From NCBI GenBank assembly GCA_002733995.1, contig NVXR01000021.1, positions 1 through 42,727 on the forward strand: DNA of 42,727 nt, read 5' to 3'. Below are positions 31,648-40,295 of the stretch, piece by piece. This DNA is from Desulfotalea sp. (lineage in GTDB: Bacteria; Desulfobacterota; Desulfobulbia; Desulfobulbales; Desulfocapsaceae). A program made the translations under genes and the position numbers. The notes beneath the pieces were generated by a model, which was given only the letters and a program-made list of their open reading frames with translations, had not been told where the DNA came from and did no database searches. Each line of letters begins with the position of its first letter. The stretch's first letter is position 1.

Positions 31648-34084
31648 TGCGGAAGCTACCCCCGAATTTTTCTGTGAGCATACGTACTATTTTCGAGTGG
31701 GACTTTTCCACATTCTTTTCCGTAAGCGTTTTGGTTTGTGATCTGTATGTAATAGTTAAAGCGACGCTTTTATAACCATCTGGGATTTTTTCACCCTGAA
31801 AAACGTCGAATATCTCGCTGTTTTCAAGGAGTTTATCTCGGCTAGTTTGTACTGCTGTCAGCAACTGTCCGGCAGAAACGTTCTCTTCGACTAAAAGCGC
31901 GATGTCCCTTGTAACAGATGGGTAAACCGGAAGCGAGCTGAATTTTACTTTTTTTGCAGCTAATCGACAAAGAGCATCAAAATTAAGGTCAAAATAATAG
32001 ATTTCATTCTTTATGGAGAAGCTTCGCAGGACGTCATCTTGGAAACGGCCCACTGATCCAATGAGTTCATCATTGTAGTAGAGTTCAAGAGAATATTCCT
32101 CTGTTGCAAACACTTCAGCAGCAGCGCTGTCTGGGATCTTGAACTGTAGTTCACTGGTATCTGTGATATTTCCAAGGCCCATTGCTTCTAGTATGAATTC
32201 TACACATCCTTTGGCGTCAAAGATATCAACCGCGGTGTGTTTAAAGTAGAGTGGTGCTCCTTCGCCATACAAATTCCCAGAAAGTACGCCCGCCAAGCGA
32301 TTTTCTTCAGTTGGCTGTTCGTTTATTTCTTTTGGGAAGAAGACCTTACCAAGTTCAAAGTATTTAATTGCAGGTCTTTGAAAGTTGATATTTCGCTTTG
32401 CATTCTCAAGAAGGCCTGGAAGAAGGGTGGTACGTAATACGGCCTGATCCTCACTAAGAGGGTTGAGAAGCTTAACTGAATTAAAGCGCTTGTCTCCGGC
32501 TTCGATTGTAAGCATGGAGATGTGTTTTTCTGCTATAAAGCTATAGTTGATTGCCTCTGTATAGCCGATGGTCGTCAGTTTTTTGCAGATGTTTAACCGT
32601 TTGAGACGACTTGGGTCTTGCTCTGGATAACTGAGATCAACGGTGGGTAGTGTGGTAGGAATATTGTTATATCCTACGAGACGGGCAACTTCTTCAACGA
32701 GATCCGCTTCTCTCTCGATGTCTATACGAAAGGACGGTGCCGTTACCATCAAGATATTGTCGCCTTTTGGCTGAACGCTAAGTTCGATGGAGGTAAGTAG
32801 CTTTGTTACCTGCTGGATACTAAGGTCTAAACCAAGCAGGGTGTTTGTTCTAGAAATGTTCAGGGAGATAGGGGTGACTTCAACCTTACCAGGATAACTG
32901 TCTACACCGTCTGTACCCATTTCTCCGCCACCAAGCTCGCAGATGAGTTGGGCCGCACGTTCTAGCGCGTTAATGGTACCTTCAGGGTCTACTCCCCGTT
33001 CAAAACGGTAAGAAGCATCTGTAGAAATGTTGAGCTTGCGAGCTGTTTTACGCACAGAAACGGCGTTAAAACAGGCGCTTTCGAGCAACACATTAGTCGT
33101 TTCAGAAGAAACTTCGGAGTTTCCTCCCCCCATAACACCTGCGATAGCAATAGGTTTTGTACCATCACAGATCATGAGCATATCTGCATCTAAGGTGCGA
33201 ACGGTATCGTCAAGGGTCGTAAAGGTCCGTTCACCCGTTGTTGTCGTGCGAACAACAATTTTTCCACCATCAAGATTGTCAAAATCAAAGGCATGTAGTG
33301 GCTGGCCATATTCGAGCATTACAAAGTTGGTAATATCAACAACGTTGTTTATTGGTCGCAATCCTACACTGAGGAGGAGCCTTCTAAGCCACCAAGGTGA
33401 CGGCCCAATCTTGACACCCTTAATGAGTTTGCCTGCATATCTAGGGCAAAGTTCAGGGTCTACAATTTCTACGCTGAAGTCGCTACTAGTGGTTTCTATA
33501 GAGGCATTAGTAACGGGCAATGATAATTTGTTGTCGACGAAACTTGCAACTTCACGGGCAATACCAATGACAGAGGCACAGTCAGCACGATTGGGAGTCA
33601 GGTCGACATCAATGCAAAGATCACTGAGTTCCATGGCATCGATAAAAACCTGGCCATGTTCAGTTCCTTCAGGCAGTTCCATGATACCATCATGCTCACT
33701 GCTGAGGCCAAGTTCACGCTCGGAGCAAATCATACCAAAAGATTTGATACCACGGATCTTTGATTTGCTGATCTTGAAATTTCCAGGAAGCACTGCACCA
33801 GGTAAGGCCACGACTACAGCAAGGCCTTCCCGAACGTTAGGGGCTCCACAGACAATTTGATGTGTCTCATCACCTATTTGCACCTGACAGAGACTGAGCT
33901 TGTCGGCATCCGGGTGTTTTTCTCTTGAGACAACGATGCCTGTTTTAAGGGCAGCAAGATCCTGGAAGAGTGGGGTGACTGAATCAACTTCAAGTCCGAG
34001 CATGGTTAGCTCATCTGCGAGTTGTTCCGGGGTAAGATCACCAGTGTCTATGTAGTTTTTTAACCAATTGAGTGTAAACTTCAT
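31640..34084 (-). CDS. pheT: Phenylalanyl-tRNA synthetase beta subunit
   Basis: 814 residues, full length. Domains in order are an N-terminal module (MKFTLNWLKNYIDTGDLTPE), an EMAP-like tRNA-binding domain (about 40-150, KHPDADKLSLCQVQIGDETH), B3/B4 editing domain (SPWWLRRLLLSVGLRPINNV), B5, the catalytic-like core (YFELGKVFFPKE) and a C-terminal anticodon-binding FDX-ACB domain (SSLPVYPSVTRDIALLV). With PheS it forms the heterotetramer that charges tRNA-Phe. Twenty-six bases separate it from pheS. Confidence 0.97.
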   Translation of the reverse strand: MKFTLNWLKNYIDTGDLTPEQLADELTMLGLEVDSVTPLFQDLAALKTGIVVSREKHPDADKLSLCQVQIGDETHQIVCGAPNVREGLAVVVALPGAVLPGNFKISKSKIRGIKSFGMICSERELGLSSEHDGIMELPEGTEHGQVFIDAMELSDLCIDVDLTPNRADCASVIGIAREVASFVDNKLSLPVTNASIETTSSDFSVEIVDPELCPRYAGKLIKGVKIGPSPWWLRRLLLSVGLRPINNVVDITNFVMLEYGQPLHAFDFDNLDGGKIVVRTTTTGERTFTTLDDTVRTLDADMLMICDGTKPIAIAGVMGGGNSEVSSETTNVLLESACFNAVSVRKTARKLNISTDASYRFERGVDPEGTINALERAAQLICELGGGEMGTDGVDSYPGKVEVTPISLNISRTNTLLGLDLSIQQVTKLLTSIELSVQPKGDNILMVTAPSFRIDIEREADLVEEVARLVGYNNIPTTLPTVDLSYPEQDPSRLKRLNICKKLTTIGYTEAINYSFIAEKHISMLTIEAGDKRFNSVKLLNPLSEDQAVLRTTLLPGLLENAKRNINFQRPAIKYFELGKVFFPKEINEQPTEENRLAGVLSGNLYGEGAPLYFKHTAVDIFDAKGCVEFILEAMGLGNITDTSELQFKIPDSAAAEVFATEEYSLELYYNDELIGSVGRFQDDVLRSFSIKNEIYYFDLNFDALCRLAAKKVKFSSLPVYPSVTRDIALLVEENVSAGQLLTAVQTSRDKLLENSEIFDVFQGEKIPDGYKSVALTITYRSQTKTLTEKNVEKSHSKIVRMLTEKFGGSFRNA

Positions 34085-34110
34085 AACATTTATTTAGGTA
34101 TAGGATAGGT

Positions 34111-35124
34111 CTAAAACTGGGAGAGAAAACGTTGATCATTCTCGTAAAAGAGTCTGATGTCATCGATCCCGTATTTCAACATTGCGATACGTTCGATACC
34201 AAGACCGAAGGCAAAACCACTGTAGACATCCGGGTCATATCCAACCTTTTTAAAGACTTCAGGATCTATCATGCCAGAACCGAGAATCTCAAGCCAACCT
34301 GTCTTTTTACAAACTCGGCAGCCAACTCCATTACACATAACACAAGCGATATCTACCTCTGCACTTGGTTCGGTAAAAGGAAAGAAGGAGGGACGAAAAC
34401 GAAGAGCAAGATCTTTGTCAAACATTTTCTGGGTGAAGACGGTGAGAATCCCTTTCAAATCGGCAAAAGAGATACCTTTGTCCACGAGTACACCTTCCAC
34501 CTGATGAAACATTGGGGTATGGGTAATATCAGAATCACATCGATATACCTTACCAGGAGCAATGACACGAAGTGGTGGGTCCTGAGATTCCATGACCCTG
34601 GCCTGCATTGGTGAAGTATGTGTTCTAAGAAGAACAGAATCACCGACATAGAAGGTGTCGTGCATATCTCTGGCGGGGTGGTGAGCTGGGATATTAAGGG
34701 CCTCGAAATTGTAGTAGTCAACCTCTACATCAGGACCTTCGGCAACAGAGAAGCCAAGGCTTTCAAAAATAGCACATGTCTCCTGCATTACCTTGGTAAT
34801 GGGGTGGAGCGTTCCGGGTGCCGGGCAACGACCGGGAAGGGTAAGATCCGGTCCACTGCCACTACTGGCCTGGGCGCTTTGTCGGTGAAGATTTTGCGAC
34901 TTCTCTTCAAAGAGCTTTTCAATTTCGGATTTAACGCTATTTGCCAGCTGCCCAAGGCGCGGCTTGTCTTCTGCCGGTACGGAGCCAAGGGAGCGCATAA
35001 TAGTACTGAACTGTCCCTTACGACCAAGATATTGAATCCTAAACTCTTCGAGTTGCTTTACATCCTCGAGGTTTGAGAGGGATTTCTTGGCCTCAGCTTC
35101 CAGGCTTTGTAACTCATTTTCCAT
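34111..35124 (-). CDS. pheS: Phenylalanyl-tRNA synthetase alpha subunit
   Basis: 337 residues from the ATG at 35124 (MENELQSLEAEAKKSLSN), the normal start and length. An in-frame ATG at 35178 would add 18 residues, but it lies inside a stem-loop and the extension is not family-like. The N-terminal coiled coil is followed by the class II core: motif 2 (LLRTHTSPMQARVM and YRCDSDITHTPMFHQVEG) and motif 3 (GFAFGLGIERIAMLKYGIDD). A Cys-rich CVMCNGVGCRVCKKTGW insert is visible. Catalyses phenylalanine activation and transfer. Confidence 0.96.
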   Translation of the reverse strand: MENELQSLEAEAKKSLSNLEDVKQLEEFRIQYLGRKGQFSTIMRSLGSVPAEDKPRLGQLANSVKSEIEKLFEEKSQNLHRQSAQASSGSGPDLTLPGRCPAPGTLHPITKVMQETCAIFESLGFSVAEGPDVEVDYYNFEALNIPAHHPARDMHDTFYVGDSVLLRTHTSPMQARVMESQDPPLRVIAPGKVYRCDSDITHTPMFHQVEGVLVDKGISFADLKGILTVFTQKMFDKDLALRFRPSFFPFTEPSAEVDIACVMCNGVGCRVCKKTGWLEILGSGMIDPEVFKKVGYDPDVYSGFAFGLGIERIAMLKYGIDDIRLFYENDQRFLSQF

Positions 35125-35160
35125 GTCGAATGTGAAAGTCTGTACAGATAGAAACAACGA

Positions 35161-35192
35161 GCCGGTTATTGGTTGCAATAACCAAAACCGGC
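35161..35192 (-). promoter_or_regulatory. Stem-loop between rplT and pheS
   Basis: GCCGGTT pairs with AACCGGC, then after one mismatch TTGGTT pairs with AACCAA around a short loop. There is no T run on either side, so it is not a standard terminator. It may be an RNA-processing or mRNA-stability element, or part of a leader controlling pheST. Confidence 0.45.
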
Positions 35193-35222
35193 GCGAAGAA
35201 AAAATATTAAAAGGTCGACCAG

Positions 35223-35579
35223 TTATGCGTTTGCTGCTTTAGCCATATCTACAACTTTGGTAAAAGCACCTGCATCAAGAATAGCCATGTTAGCCAAAAC
35301 CTTACGGTCAAGATCAACATTTGCTTTCTTGAGACCACCCATCAATTTGCTGTAACTCATGTCGTTCATTCTGGCACCAGCATTGATTCTGGTGATCCAG
35401 AGACGACGGAAATCTCTTTTCTTGGTACGTCTATCACGGTATGCGTAAACCAAGGCACGATCAACAGCTTCAGTTGCTGTTCTGTACAAACGTGAACGTG
35501 CACCTCTGTAACCTTTTGCAAGTTTCAGGACTCTATTTCTTCTTCTTCGGGCTTTAAAGCCTCTAGTAACGCGTGGCAT
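35223..35579 (-). CDS. rplT: 50S ribosomal protein L20
   Basis: 118 residues, standard length, starting [20 protein letters not shown] and containing [20 protein letters not shown] and [21 protein letters not shown]20 binds 23S rRNA early in assembly. In many bacteria it represses its own infC-rpmI-rplT mRNA; the gene order here is compatible. AAAGGAGT precedes the start. Confidence 0.98.
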   Translation of the reverse strand: MPRVTRGFKARRRRNRVLKLAKGYRGARSRLYRTATEAVDRALVYAYRDRRTKKRDFRRLWITRINAGARMNDMSYSKLMGGLKKANVDLDRKVLANMAILDAGAFTKVVDMAKAANA

Positions 35580-35669
35580 CTTAAACTCCTTTACAACCTG
35601 GTTGAACTTCCAACAGGTTTAAAAATCTATCTAACTGAGCATTTATTTCACAAAGAATGTGAATGCTCA

Positions 35670-35867
35670 TTAAGCGTATGGCAAGATACGCTTGATTCCT
35701 TTAACATTGCTCGCATCTACTGTACCTGACTGACGCAAACCACGCTTACGCTTGGTTGATTTCTTGGTCAATATATGGCTGGAATAGGCTTTGTTTCTTT
35801 TTATTTTGCCTGAACCGGTGAGCTTAAAGCGCTTTGCAGCACCTCTGTTTGTTTTCATCTTTGGCAT
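35670..35867 (-). CDS. rpmI: 50S ribosomal protein L35
   Basis: 65 residues, [20 protein letters not shown] to the C-terminal [10 protein letters not shown], exactly as expected. Part of infC-rpmI-rplT, with AAAGGAGT upstream. A 127-base gap separates it from infC. Confidence 0.97.
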   Translation of the reverse strand: MPKMKTNRGAAKRFKLTGSGKIKRNKAYSSHILTKKSTKRKRGLRQSGTVDASNVKGIKRILPYA

Positions 35868-35994
35868 GGTGTTACTCCTTTACCCTCAATATCTTCCACT
35901 ATCTATAAGTGGGTTCAAGTATCTGCTGGAGAAGGGGACACCATTCAACAGCGATTATCTATATATATAAATGAGCTTAACGGGGCTCTTACAA

Positions 35995-36546
35995 CTAAAC
36001 TGATGCTTTCGGGCCTACAAACATAACGAGTTGTCGACCTTCCATACGTGGCGGCTGAAGAATGATTGCATCTCCCTCAAGGGCTTCTGCAATTTTATTC
36101 ATCGCCTGTACTCCAATAGTCTCACAGTAGACGATCTCTCGTCCTCGAAAGCGCATGGTAAGTTTTACCTTATGCTTCTGACCGAGAAACTTTTTCACGT
36201 TCTTGATTTTAAAATTAAGATCGTGTGCATCGGTCTTAGGACGAAACTTGATTTCTTTCGTTTCTACTGTGCTCTGTTTCTTCTTTGCTTCCTGGGTCTT
36301 CTTTTTCTGCTCGTAGCGGAATTTGTCGTAGTTCATAACACGACAAACAGGAGGATCTGCATTTTCAGAGACGACGACGAGATCAAGTTCAACGGCATCG
36401 GCAATACTACGTGCCTCAGCAGTGGAAACTACTCCTCTCTGTTCACCTTCATGGTCAATTAATCTGACCTTTGGGAAACGAATCGCTTCATTCGTTAGTG
36501 CCTTAACTTCACGCTGTACCGGAGCACCTCTTCCTCTTCTGTTAAT
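35995..36546 (-). CDS. infC: Translation initiation factor IF-3 (AUU start)
   Basis: 183 residues from an ATT codon at 36546. AGGAGGT lies 6 bases upstream, and the resulting N-terminus NRRGRGAPVQREVKALTNEA matches IF-3. The first ATG (36336) would delete the whole N-terminal domain. Domain N is followed by the lysine-rich linker (YEQKKKTQEAKKKQ) and domain C (FRPKTDAHDLNFKIKNVKKF, RFRGREIVYCETIG). IF-3 keeps subunits apart and checks the start codon. The AUU start lets it repress its own translation, as in E. coli. Confidence 0.96.
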   Translation of the reverse strand: MNRRGRGAPVQREVKALTNEAIRFPKVRLIDHEGEQRGVVSTAEARSIADAVELDLVVVSENADPPVCRVMNYDKFRYEQKKKTQEAKKKQSTVETKEIKFRPKTDAHDLNFKIKNVKKFLGQKHKVKLTMRFRGREIVYCETIGVQAMNKIAEALEGDAIILQPPRMEGRQLVMFVGPKASV

Positions 36547-36646
36547 AACTTTACCTCCTCGTTTCTACGAGCTTAATATGTTGTCACATCCCGGTCTATA
36601 TCAGACAAGGTTTTAAATGTAAATAACTCTTTCTTCAGTTTGCGGG

Positions 36647-38575
36647 CTAGTAACCACGGCCTTTTTTGACTTCTGCATCAACCATTGCAGCAAAGTCAGC
36701 TACAGGCATTGGTGGTAAATTCTTGCCGTTTCGGAGACGTACAGTTACTGTACCTTCGTCTTTTTCTTTGTCTCCGATAATAAGCATATAAGGGACTTTT
36801 GCAACTTGTGCTTCCCTAATTTTGTAATTCAGCTTCTCGTTACGGAGATCTTTCTCAATCCGTATACCAAGTTTTCGAAGGTTCTTGTAAACACCTTCGG
36901 AGTACTCAGCCTGATCATCTGTAATATTGAGAATACGCGCCTGAACAGGTGCAAACCAGAGAGGAAAGACCCCCGCATAGTGCTCAATTAAAATACCGAT
37001 GAATCTTTCAAGCGAACCCATTAGGGCTCTATGAATCATAATAGGCTGATGATCGCTGTTATCTGCCCCTGTATAACTCATTTTAAATCTTTCGGGAAGA
37101 TTGAAATCAACTTGTATGGTGGAACACTGCCAGGAGCGCCCGAGTTGATCTTTAATCTTGATGTCGATCTTGGGACCGTAAAAAACACCTTCGCCAGGAT
37201 CAATGGTATAGTCAAGCCCTTTTTTCTCAAGAGCAAGTTTTAACGCTTCTGTCGATTTGTCCCAGTTCTTATCAGTTCCTACAGACTTTTCAGGTCGAGT
37301 GGAAAGAAAGATTTCATATTCTGGAAAACCAAATGTTTGCAGAATATGCAGGTTAAGGTCGAGGATATTAAAAATCTCGTCTTCAAGCTGGTCAGGTGTA
37401 CAAAAAATATGGGCATCATCCTGGGTAAAGCCACGCACCCGAAGAAGGCCATGCAGGGCTCCGGCTCGTTCGTAACGATAAACGGTTCCAAGCTCGCACC
37501 AGCGAACAGGAAGATCTTTATAGCTACGCTTTGCACTGTTGAACACACCGATATGGAACGGGCAGTTCATTGGTTTGAGCTGGTACTTCACGTCATCAAT
37601 GAGCATGGGTGAGTACATGTTCTCACTATAAAAATCTAAGTGACCAGATGTCTTCCATAAATCTTGACGGGCGATGTGTGGAGTGTAGAGCAGTTCGTAA
37701 TCATGACGATAATGCTCATCTTTCCAAAAATCTTCAATTAATCTTCTTAGCTGGGCGCCTTTGGGCTGCCAGAGAATAAGACCTGGGCCGATTTCATCTT
37801 TAATGGTGAAGAGCTCAAGCTCTTTACCGAGTTTACGATGATCTCTTTTCTTTGCTTCTTCAATGCTAGCTAGATATTTCTTTAAATCTTTTTTGTCAAA
37901 AAAAGCGGTGCCGTAAATTCTCTGAAGCACGTCGCGTTTTTCATCACCGCGCCAGTATGCACCTGCAACGCGAAGGAGTTTGAAAGATTTAATAAACGAA
38001 CTATTTGGCAGGTGTGGTCCTCGACATAAGTCGGTAAACTCACCTACATGATAGAAGGAAACAGTCTCTACACCGAGATCTTCTATTAGCTCTACTTTGT
38101 ACTTTTCGTCCTCTGCTTTGAATTTTTCAATCGCAGCTGAACTTGCTATCTCCGTACGTTTAAACGGCAGGGCTTCGCGAACCAACTGGGTCATACGAGC
38201 TTCTATCTTCTCGAAATCTTCGGGGGTAAAAGGCTCTGTTCTTGCGAAGTCATAATAAAAACCATTCTCTATAGAAGGGCCAATGGCGATTTTCACATCA
38301 GTTCCAAAGACATCCCGAACCGCAAGGGCCATAATGTGGGCTGTGGAATGGCGTAGCACCTCTAAGGCTTCATCGGTGCCAATCTGAACTGGAGTGAGTA
38401 CCGTATCCTTGGTCAGCAGAGTGGTGAAATCCACCAGCTCATCACCGATCTTTGCGGCTACAGTCTGCTTTCGCTGTTTGTTGGAAATGAGTGGCAGGAG
38501 TGCTTCCTGTACACTGCTTCCAGCAGGAATTGTGACAGATTCTCCGTCTTTCACGGATACGGTTATGTCAGTCAT
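36647..38575 (-). CDS. thrS: Threonyl-tRNA synthetase
   Basis: 642 residues, full length. Domains are TGS (1-64), the editing domain with HSTAHIMA, the class II catalytic core with MNCPFHIGVF, motif 2 (GTVYRYERAGALHGLLRVRG) and motif 3 (HRALMGSLERFIGILIEH), and the anticodon-binding domain (PVQARILNITDDQAEYSEGV). The zinc-binding cysteine lies in MNCPFH. Located 100 bases upstream of infC in the same direction. A terminator at 38591 separates it from tRNA-Val, so its own promoter or readthrough is required. Confidence 0.97.
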   Translation of the reverse strand: MTDITVSVKDGESVTIPAGSSVQEALLPLISNKQRKQTVAAKIGDELVDFTTLLTKDTVLTPVQIGTDEALEVLRHSTAHIMALAVRDVFGTDVKIAIGPSIENGFYYDFARTEPFTPEDFEKIEARMTQLVREALPFKRTEIASSAAIEKFKAEDEKYKVELIEDLGVETVSFYHVGEFTDLCRGPHLPNSSFIKSFKLLRVAGAYWRGDEKRDVLQRIYGTAFFDKKDLKKYLASIEEAKKRDHRKLGKELELFTIKDEIGPGLILWQPKGAQLRRLIEDFWKDEHYRHDYELLYTPHIARQDLWKTSGHLDFYSENMYSPMLIDDVKYQLKPMNCPFHIGVFNSAKRSYKDLPVRWCELGTVYRYERAGALHGLLRVRGFTQDDAHIFCTPDQLEDEIFNILDLNLHILQTFGFPEYEIFLSTRPEKSVGTDKNWDKSTEALKLALEKKGLDYTIDPGEGVFYGPKIDIKIKDQLGRSWQCSTIQVDFNLPERFKMSYTGADNSDHQPIMIHRALMGSLERFIGILIEHYAGVFPLWFAPVQARILNITDDQAEYSEGVYKNLRKLGIRIEKDLRNEKLNYKIREAQVAKVPYMLIIGDKEKDEGTVTVRLRNGKNLPPMPVADFAAMVDAEVKKGRGY

Positions 38576-38590
38576 GGGCTTCTTCTATAT

Positions 38591-38646
38591 AAAAATAAAG
38601 GCTAAAGAACGAACACTTTTGAAAGTGTTTAACTTTAGCCTTTTAT
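38591..38646 (-). terminator. Terminator between tRNA-Val and thrS
   Basis: AAAGGCTAAAG and CTTTAGCCTTT form the outer stem, ACACTTT and AAAGTGT the inner stem, followed by ATTTTTAT on the minus strand. It ends the tRNA-Val transcript just before thrS. Whether it also acts as a thrS attenuator cannot be decided from sequence. Confidence 0.85.
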
Positions 38647-38648
38647 CT

Positions 38649-38723
38649 TGGTAGGCACGGACGGGATTGAACCGACGACATCCACCACGTCAAGGTGGCG
38701 CTCTCCCACTGAGCTACGCGCCT
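38649..38723 (-). tRNA. tRNA-Val (GAC)
   Basis: Acceptor stem AGGCGCG/CGTGCCT (one GU), D-arm AGCTCAGTGGGAGAGC, anticodon stem CCACC/GGTGG with loop TTGACGT and T-arm GGTTCAATCCC are complete. Anticodon GAC reads valine GUC and GUU. The CCA end is encoded. Confidence 0.95.
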
Positions 38724-38775
38724 GCAAATACTGTTACAGCTAGGACTTTCCGGAAATTCTATTTTACTCAAGCTC

Positions 38776-38804
38776 TTGTTATCATAAAAAAATAAGGCTT
38801 GCAA
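38776..38804 (-). promoter_or_regulatory. Candidate tRNA-Val promoter
   Basis: On the minus strand TTGCAA (38799-38804) is followed after 17 bases by TAACAA (38776-38781), about 53 bases upstream of the tRNA. Both boxes are partial matches to sigma-70. Confidence 0.4.
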
Positions 38805-39286
38805 CGATTAGTCTGTGCTGGCGGTGTTTTTTTTAATAACTTATGAGGAAATAGTGTTTTGCTTAAAAAACCTAGTGCGAGCCGGACGAACTTTCAATTA
38901 AAGATTGTACGGCAATCGCAAGAGCCACTTATTACCATGATTAAAAATTCATCGCAATATATATTTTAGACATATACGTGTAAAAATGAAGAGTTTGTGA
39001 GAAAAAGGGTAGTCTGCATAGCTTATTATCTCAAACGGTGCCGAGTTTAAGGCTTTTTCCTCTCAACCTGCGAAGGCTCTATTTGTTGCAAAAAACACGG
39101 TCGATAGCTGAGTTACATGGAAGAGGGGTGTAGCCGCACTGTGCGCTTGTGACTTTATCAACAAGCAAAGAAAACTTGAATGTTCACCGATGCTTGTCTG
39201 AAAATAATACAGAATTTTAGGGAAAAAAGGTCTCAGTAGTCTTCCACGCCAAGCGGCATACCCATCACAATTGTGGGGTACGTCAG
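38805..39286. other. Intergenic region without recognisable gene
   Basis: About 480 bases between the tRNA-Val promoter and the recR stop codon. No frame of convincing length or coding character was found on either strand, and no known structured RNA was recognised. A symmetrical segment near 39258-39280 (TACCC, CACAATTGTG, GGGTA) may form a hairpin downstream of recR, with a T run on the minus strand farther on (39221-39229). Confidence 0.5.
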
Positions 39287-39889
39287 TTAATTAACGTCTG
39301 ATCGTGCCTCAATCGCCCTTGCTAGAGTATATTTGTCGGCGTATTTAATATCCATCCCCATGGGGATGCCACAGGCAAGGCGAGTGAGGAGTACATTTTC
39401 ATTCTTTATCACATCCGCGAGAAGGGTGGCGGTCGCTTCACCGGGAACAGTCGAGCTCGTTGCGATTATCACCTCTGAAATAGTACCACTTTTTATGCGA
39501 GCTAATAGTTCCCGGACCTTGATCTCCTCAGGGCCAATGCCGTCAAGGGGAGAGAGCACCCCATGGAGGACGTGGTAGTGGCCTCGAAATATACCTGTTT
39601 TCTCAATAGCCATAAGGTCGCCGGATTGCTCCACAACGCAAATAGTTTTTCCCTCTCGCTTAGGATCTCCACAAATCGCACATGGGTCAGAGTCTGAAAA
39701 TGTAAAACAGCAGGAGCAGAGCTGGATAGAAGAATGGAGGTCCAGTAGGGCTGCACCGAGATCTTGGGCCAGTCCGCGAGGCTTTCGTAGGATCGTTAGG
39801 GCAAGCCTTGTCGCTGTCTTTTTTCCTATTCCGGGAAGGCGGGAGAGTTGCTCAATGAGCTTTTCAAGTGCCGGTGGGATAACTTGCAT
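39287..39889 (-). CDS. recR: Recombination protein RecR
   Basis: 200 residues. An N-terminal HhH (EQLSRLPGIGKKTATRLALT), a zinc finger (CSCCFTFSDSDPCAICGD), a Toprim domain (TICVVEQSGDLMAIEKTGIF, HGVLSPLDGIGPEEI) and a C-terminal Walker B-like end (LTRLACGIPMGMDIKYADKY) are complete. RecR works with RecO/RecF to load RecA at gaps. Five bases downstream of ybaB in the dnaX operon. Confidence 0.97.
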   Translation of the reverse strand: MQVIPPALEKLIEQLSRLPGIGKKTATRLALTILRKPRGLAQDLGAALLDLHSSIQLCSCCFTFSDSDPCAICGDPKREGKTICVVEQSGDLMAIEKTGIFRGHYHVLHGVLSPLDGIGPEEIKVRELLARIKSGTISEVIIATSSTVPGEATATLLADVIKNENVLLTRLACGIPMGMDIKYADKYTLARAIEARSDVN

Positions 39890-39894
39890 GGGGG

Positions 39895-40221
39895 TTATGG
39901 CCTCATGAGGTTGGTAAGCCCAGGGATGTTCATGCCTCCGGTAAGGGCGCCTAGTTCCTGTTGGCTGAGTTCTTTCGCCCGTCTGATAGCATCATTGGTT
40001 GCTGAGACAACGAGATCTTGGAGCATTTCTGTTTCGCTCGGGTCGATGATAATTTTTTCTATTGCGATTCCTAATACCTCGCCCTGGCCATTGACAGTTA
40101 CTTCAACCATGCCTCCGCCGGCACTACCGGTAAGAGTTTTTTTGCTGAGATCTTCTTGAATCTTCGCCATCTTCTCCTGCATGGCCTTTGCTTGCTGCAT
40201 TATGTTGTTGATATCCATCAC
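39895..40221 (-). CDS. ybaB: YbaB/EbfC nucleoid-associated protein
   Basis: 108 residues, typical length. QQAKAMQEKMAKIQEDLSKK and GQGEVLGIAIEKIIIDPSET match the family, which forms DNA-binding dimers, with a Gly/Met-rich C-terminus. Its place between dnaX and recR is conserved widely. Confidence 0.95.
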   Translation of the reverse strand: MMDINNIMQQAKAMQEKMAKIQEDLSKKTLTGSAGGGMVEVTVNGQGEVLGIAIEKIIIDPSETEMLQDLVVSATNDAIRRAKELSQQELGALTGGMNIPGLTNLMRP

Positions 40222-40295
40222 GTAAATTCTTTATGTTAAGGTTTTTATATCTTGCTGGAAAGCGATCTATCTATAAAGCGTTTCTCATTCCTTCT

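Noticed and set aside
33027..33860. A 277-residue open frame on the plus strand
   Set aside because: It is opposite pheT, which is unambiguous; its Ser/Leu-rich composition is typical of antisense shadows.
35125..35178. A phenylalanine-containing leader peptide for pheS (MQPITGSLFLSVQTFTFD)
   Set aside because: It is in frame with pheS and has no stop codon, and no terminator/antiterminator pair is evident, so it is not a pheM-like attenuator.
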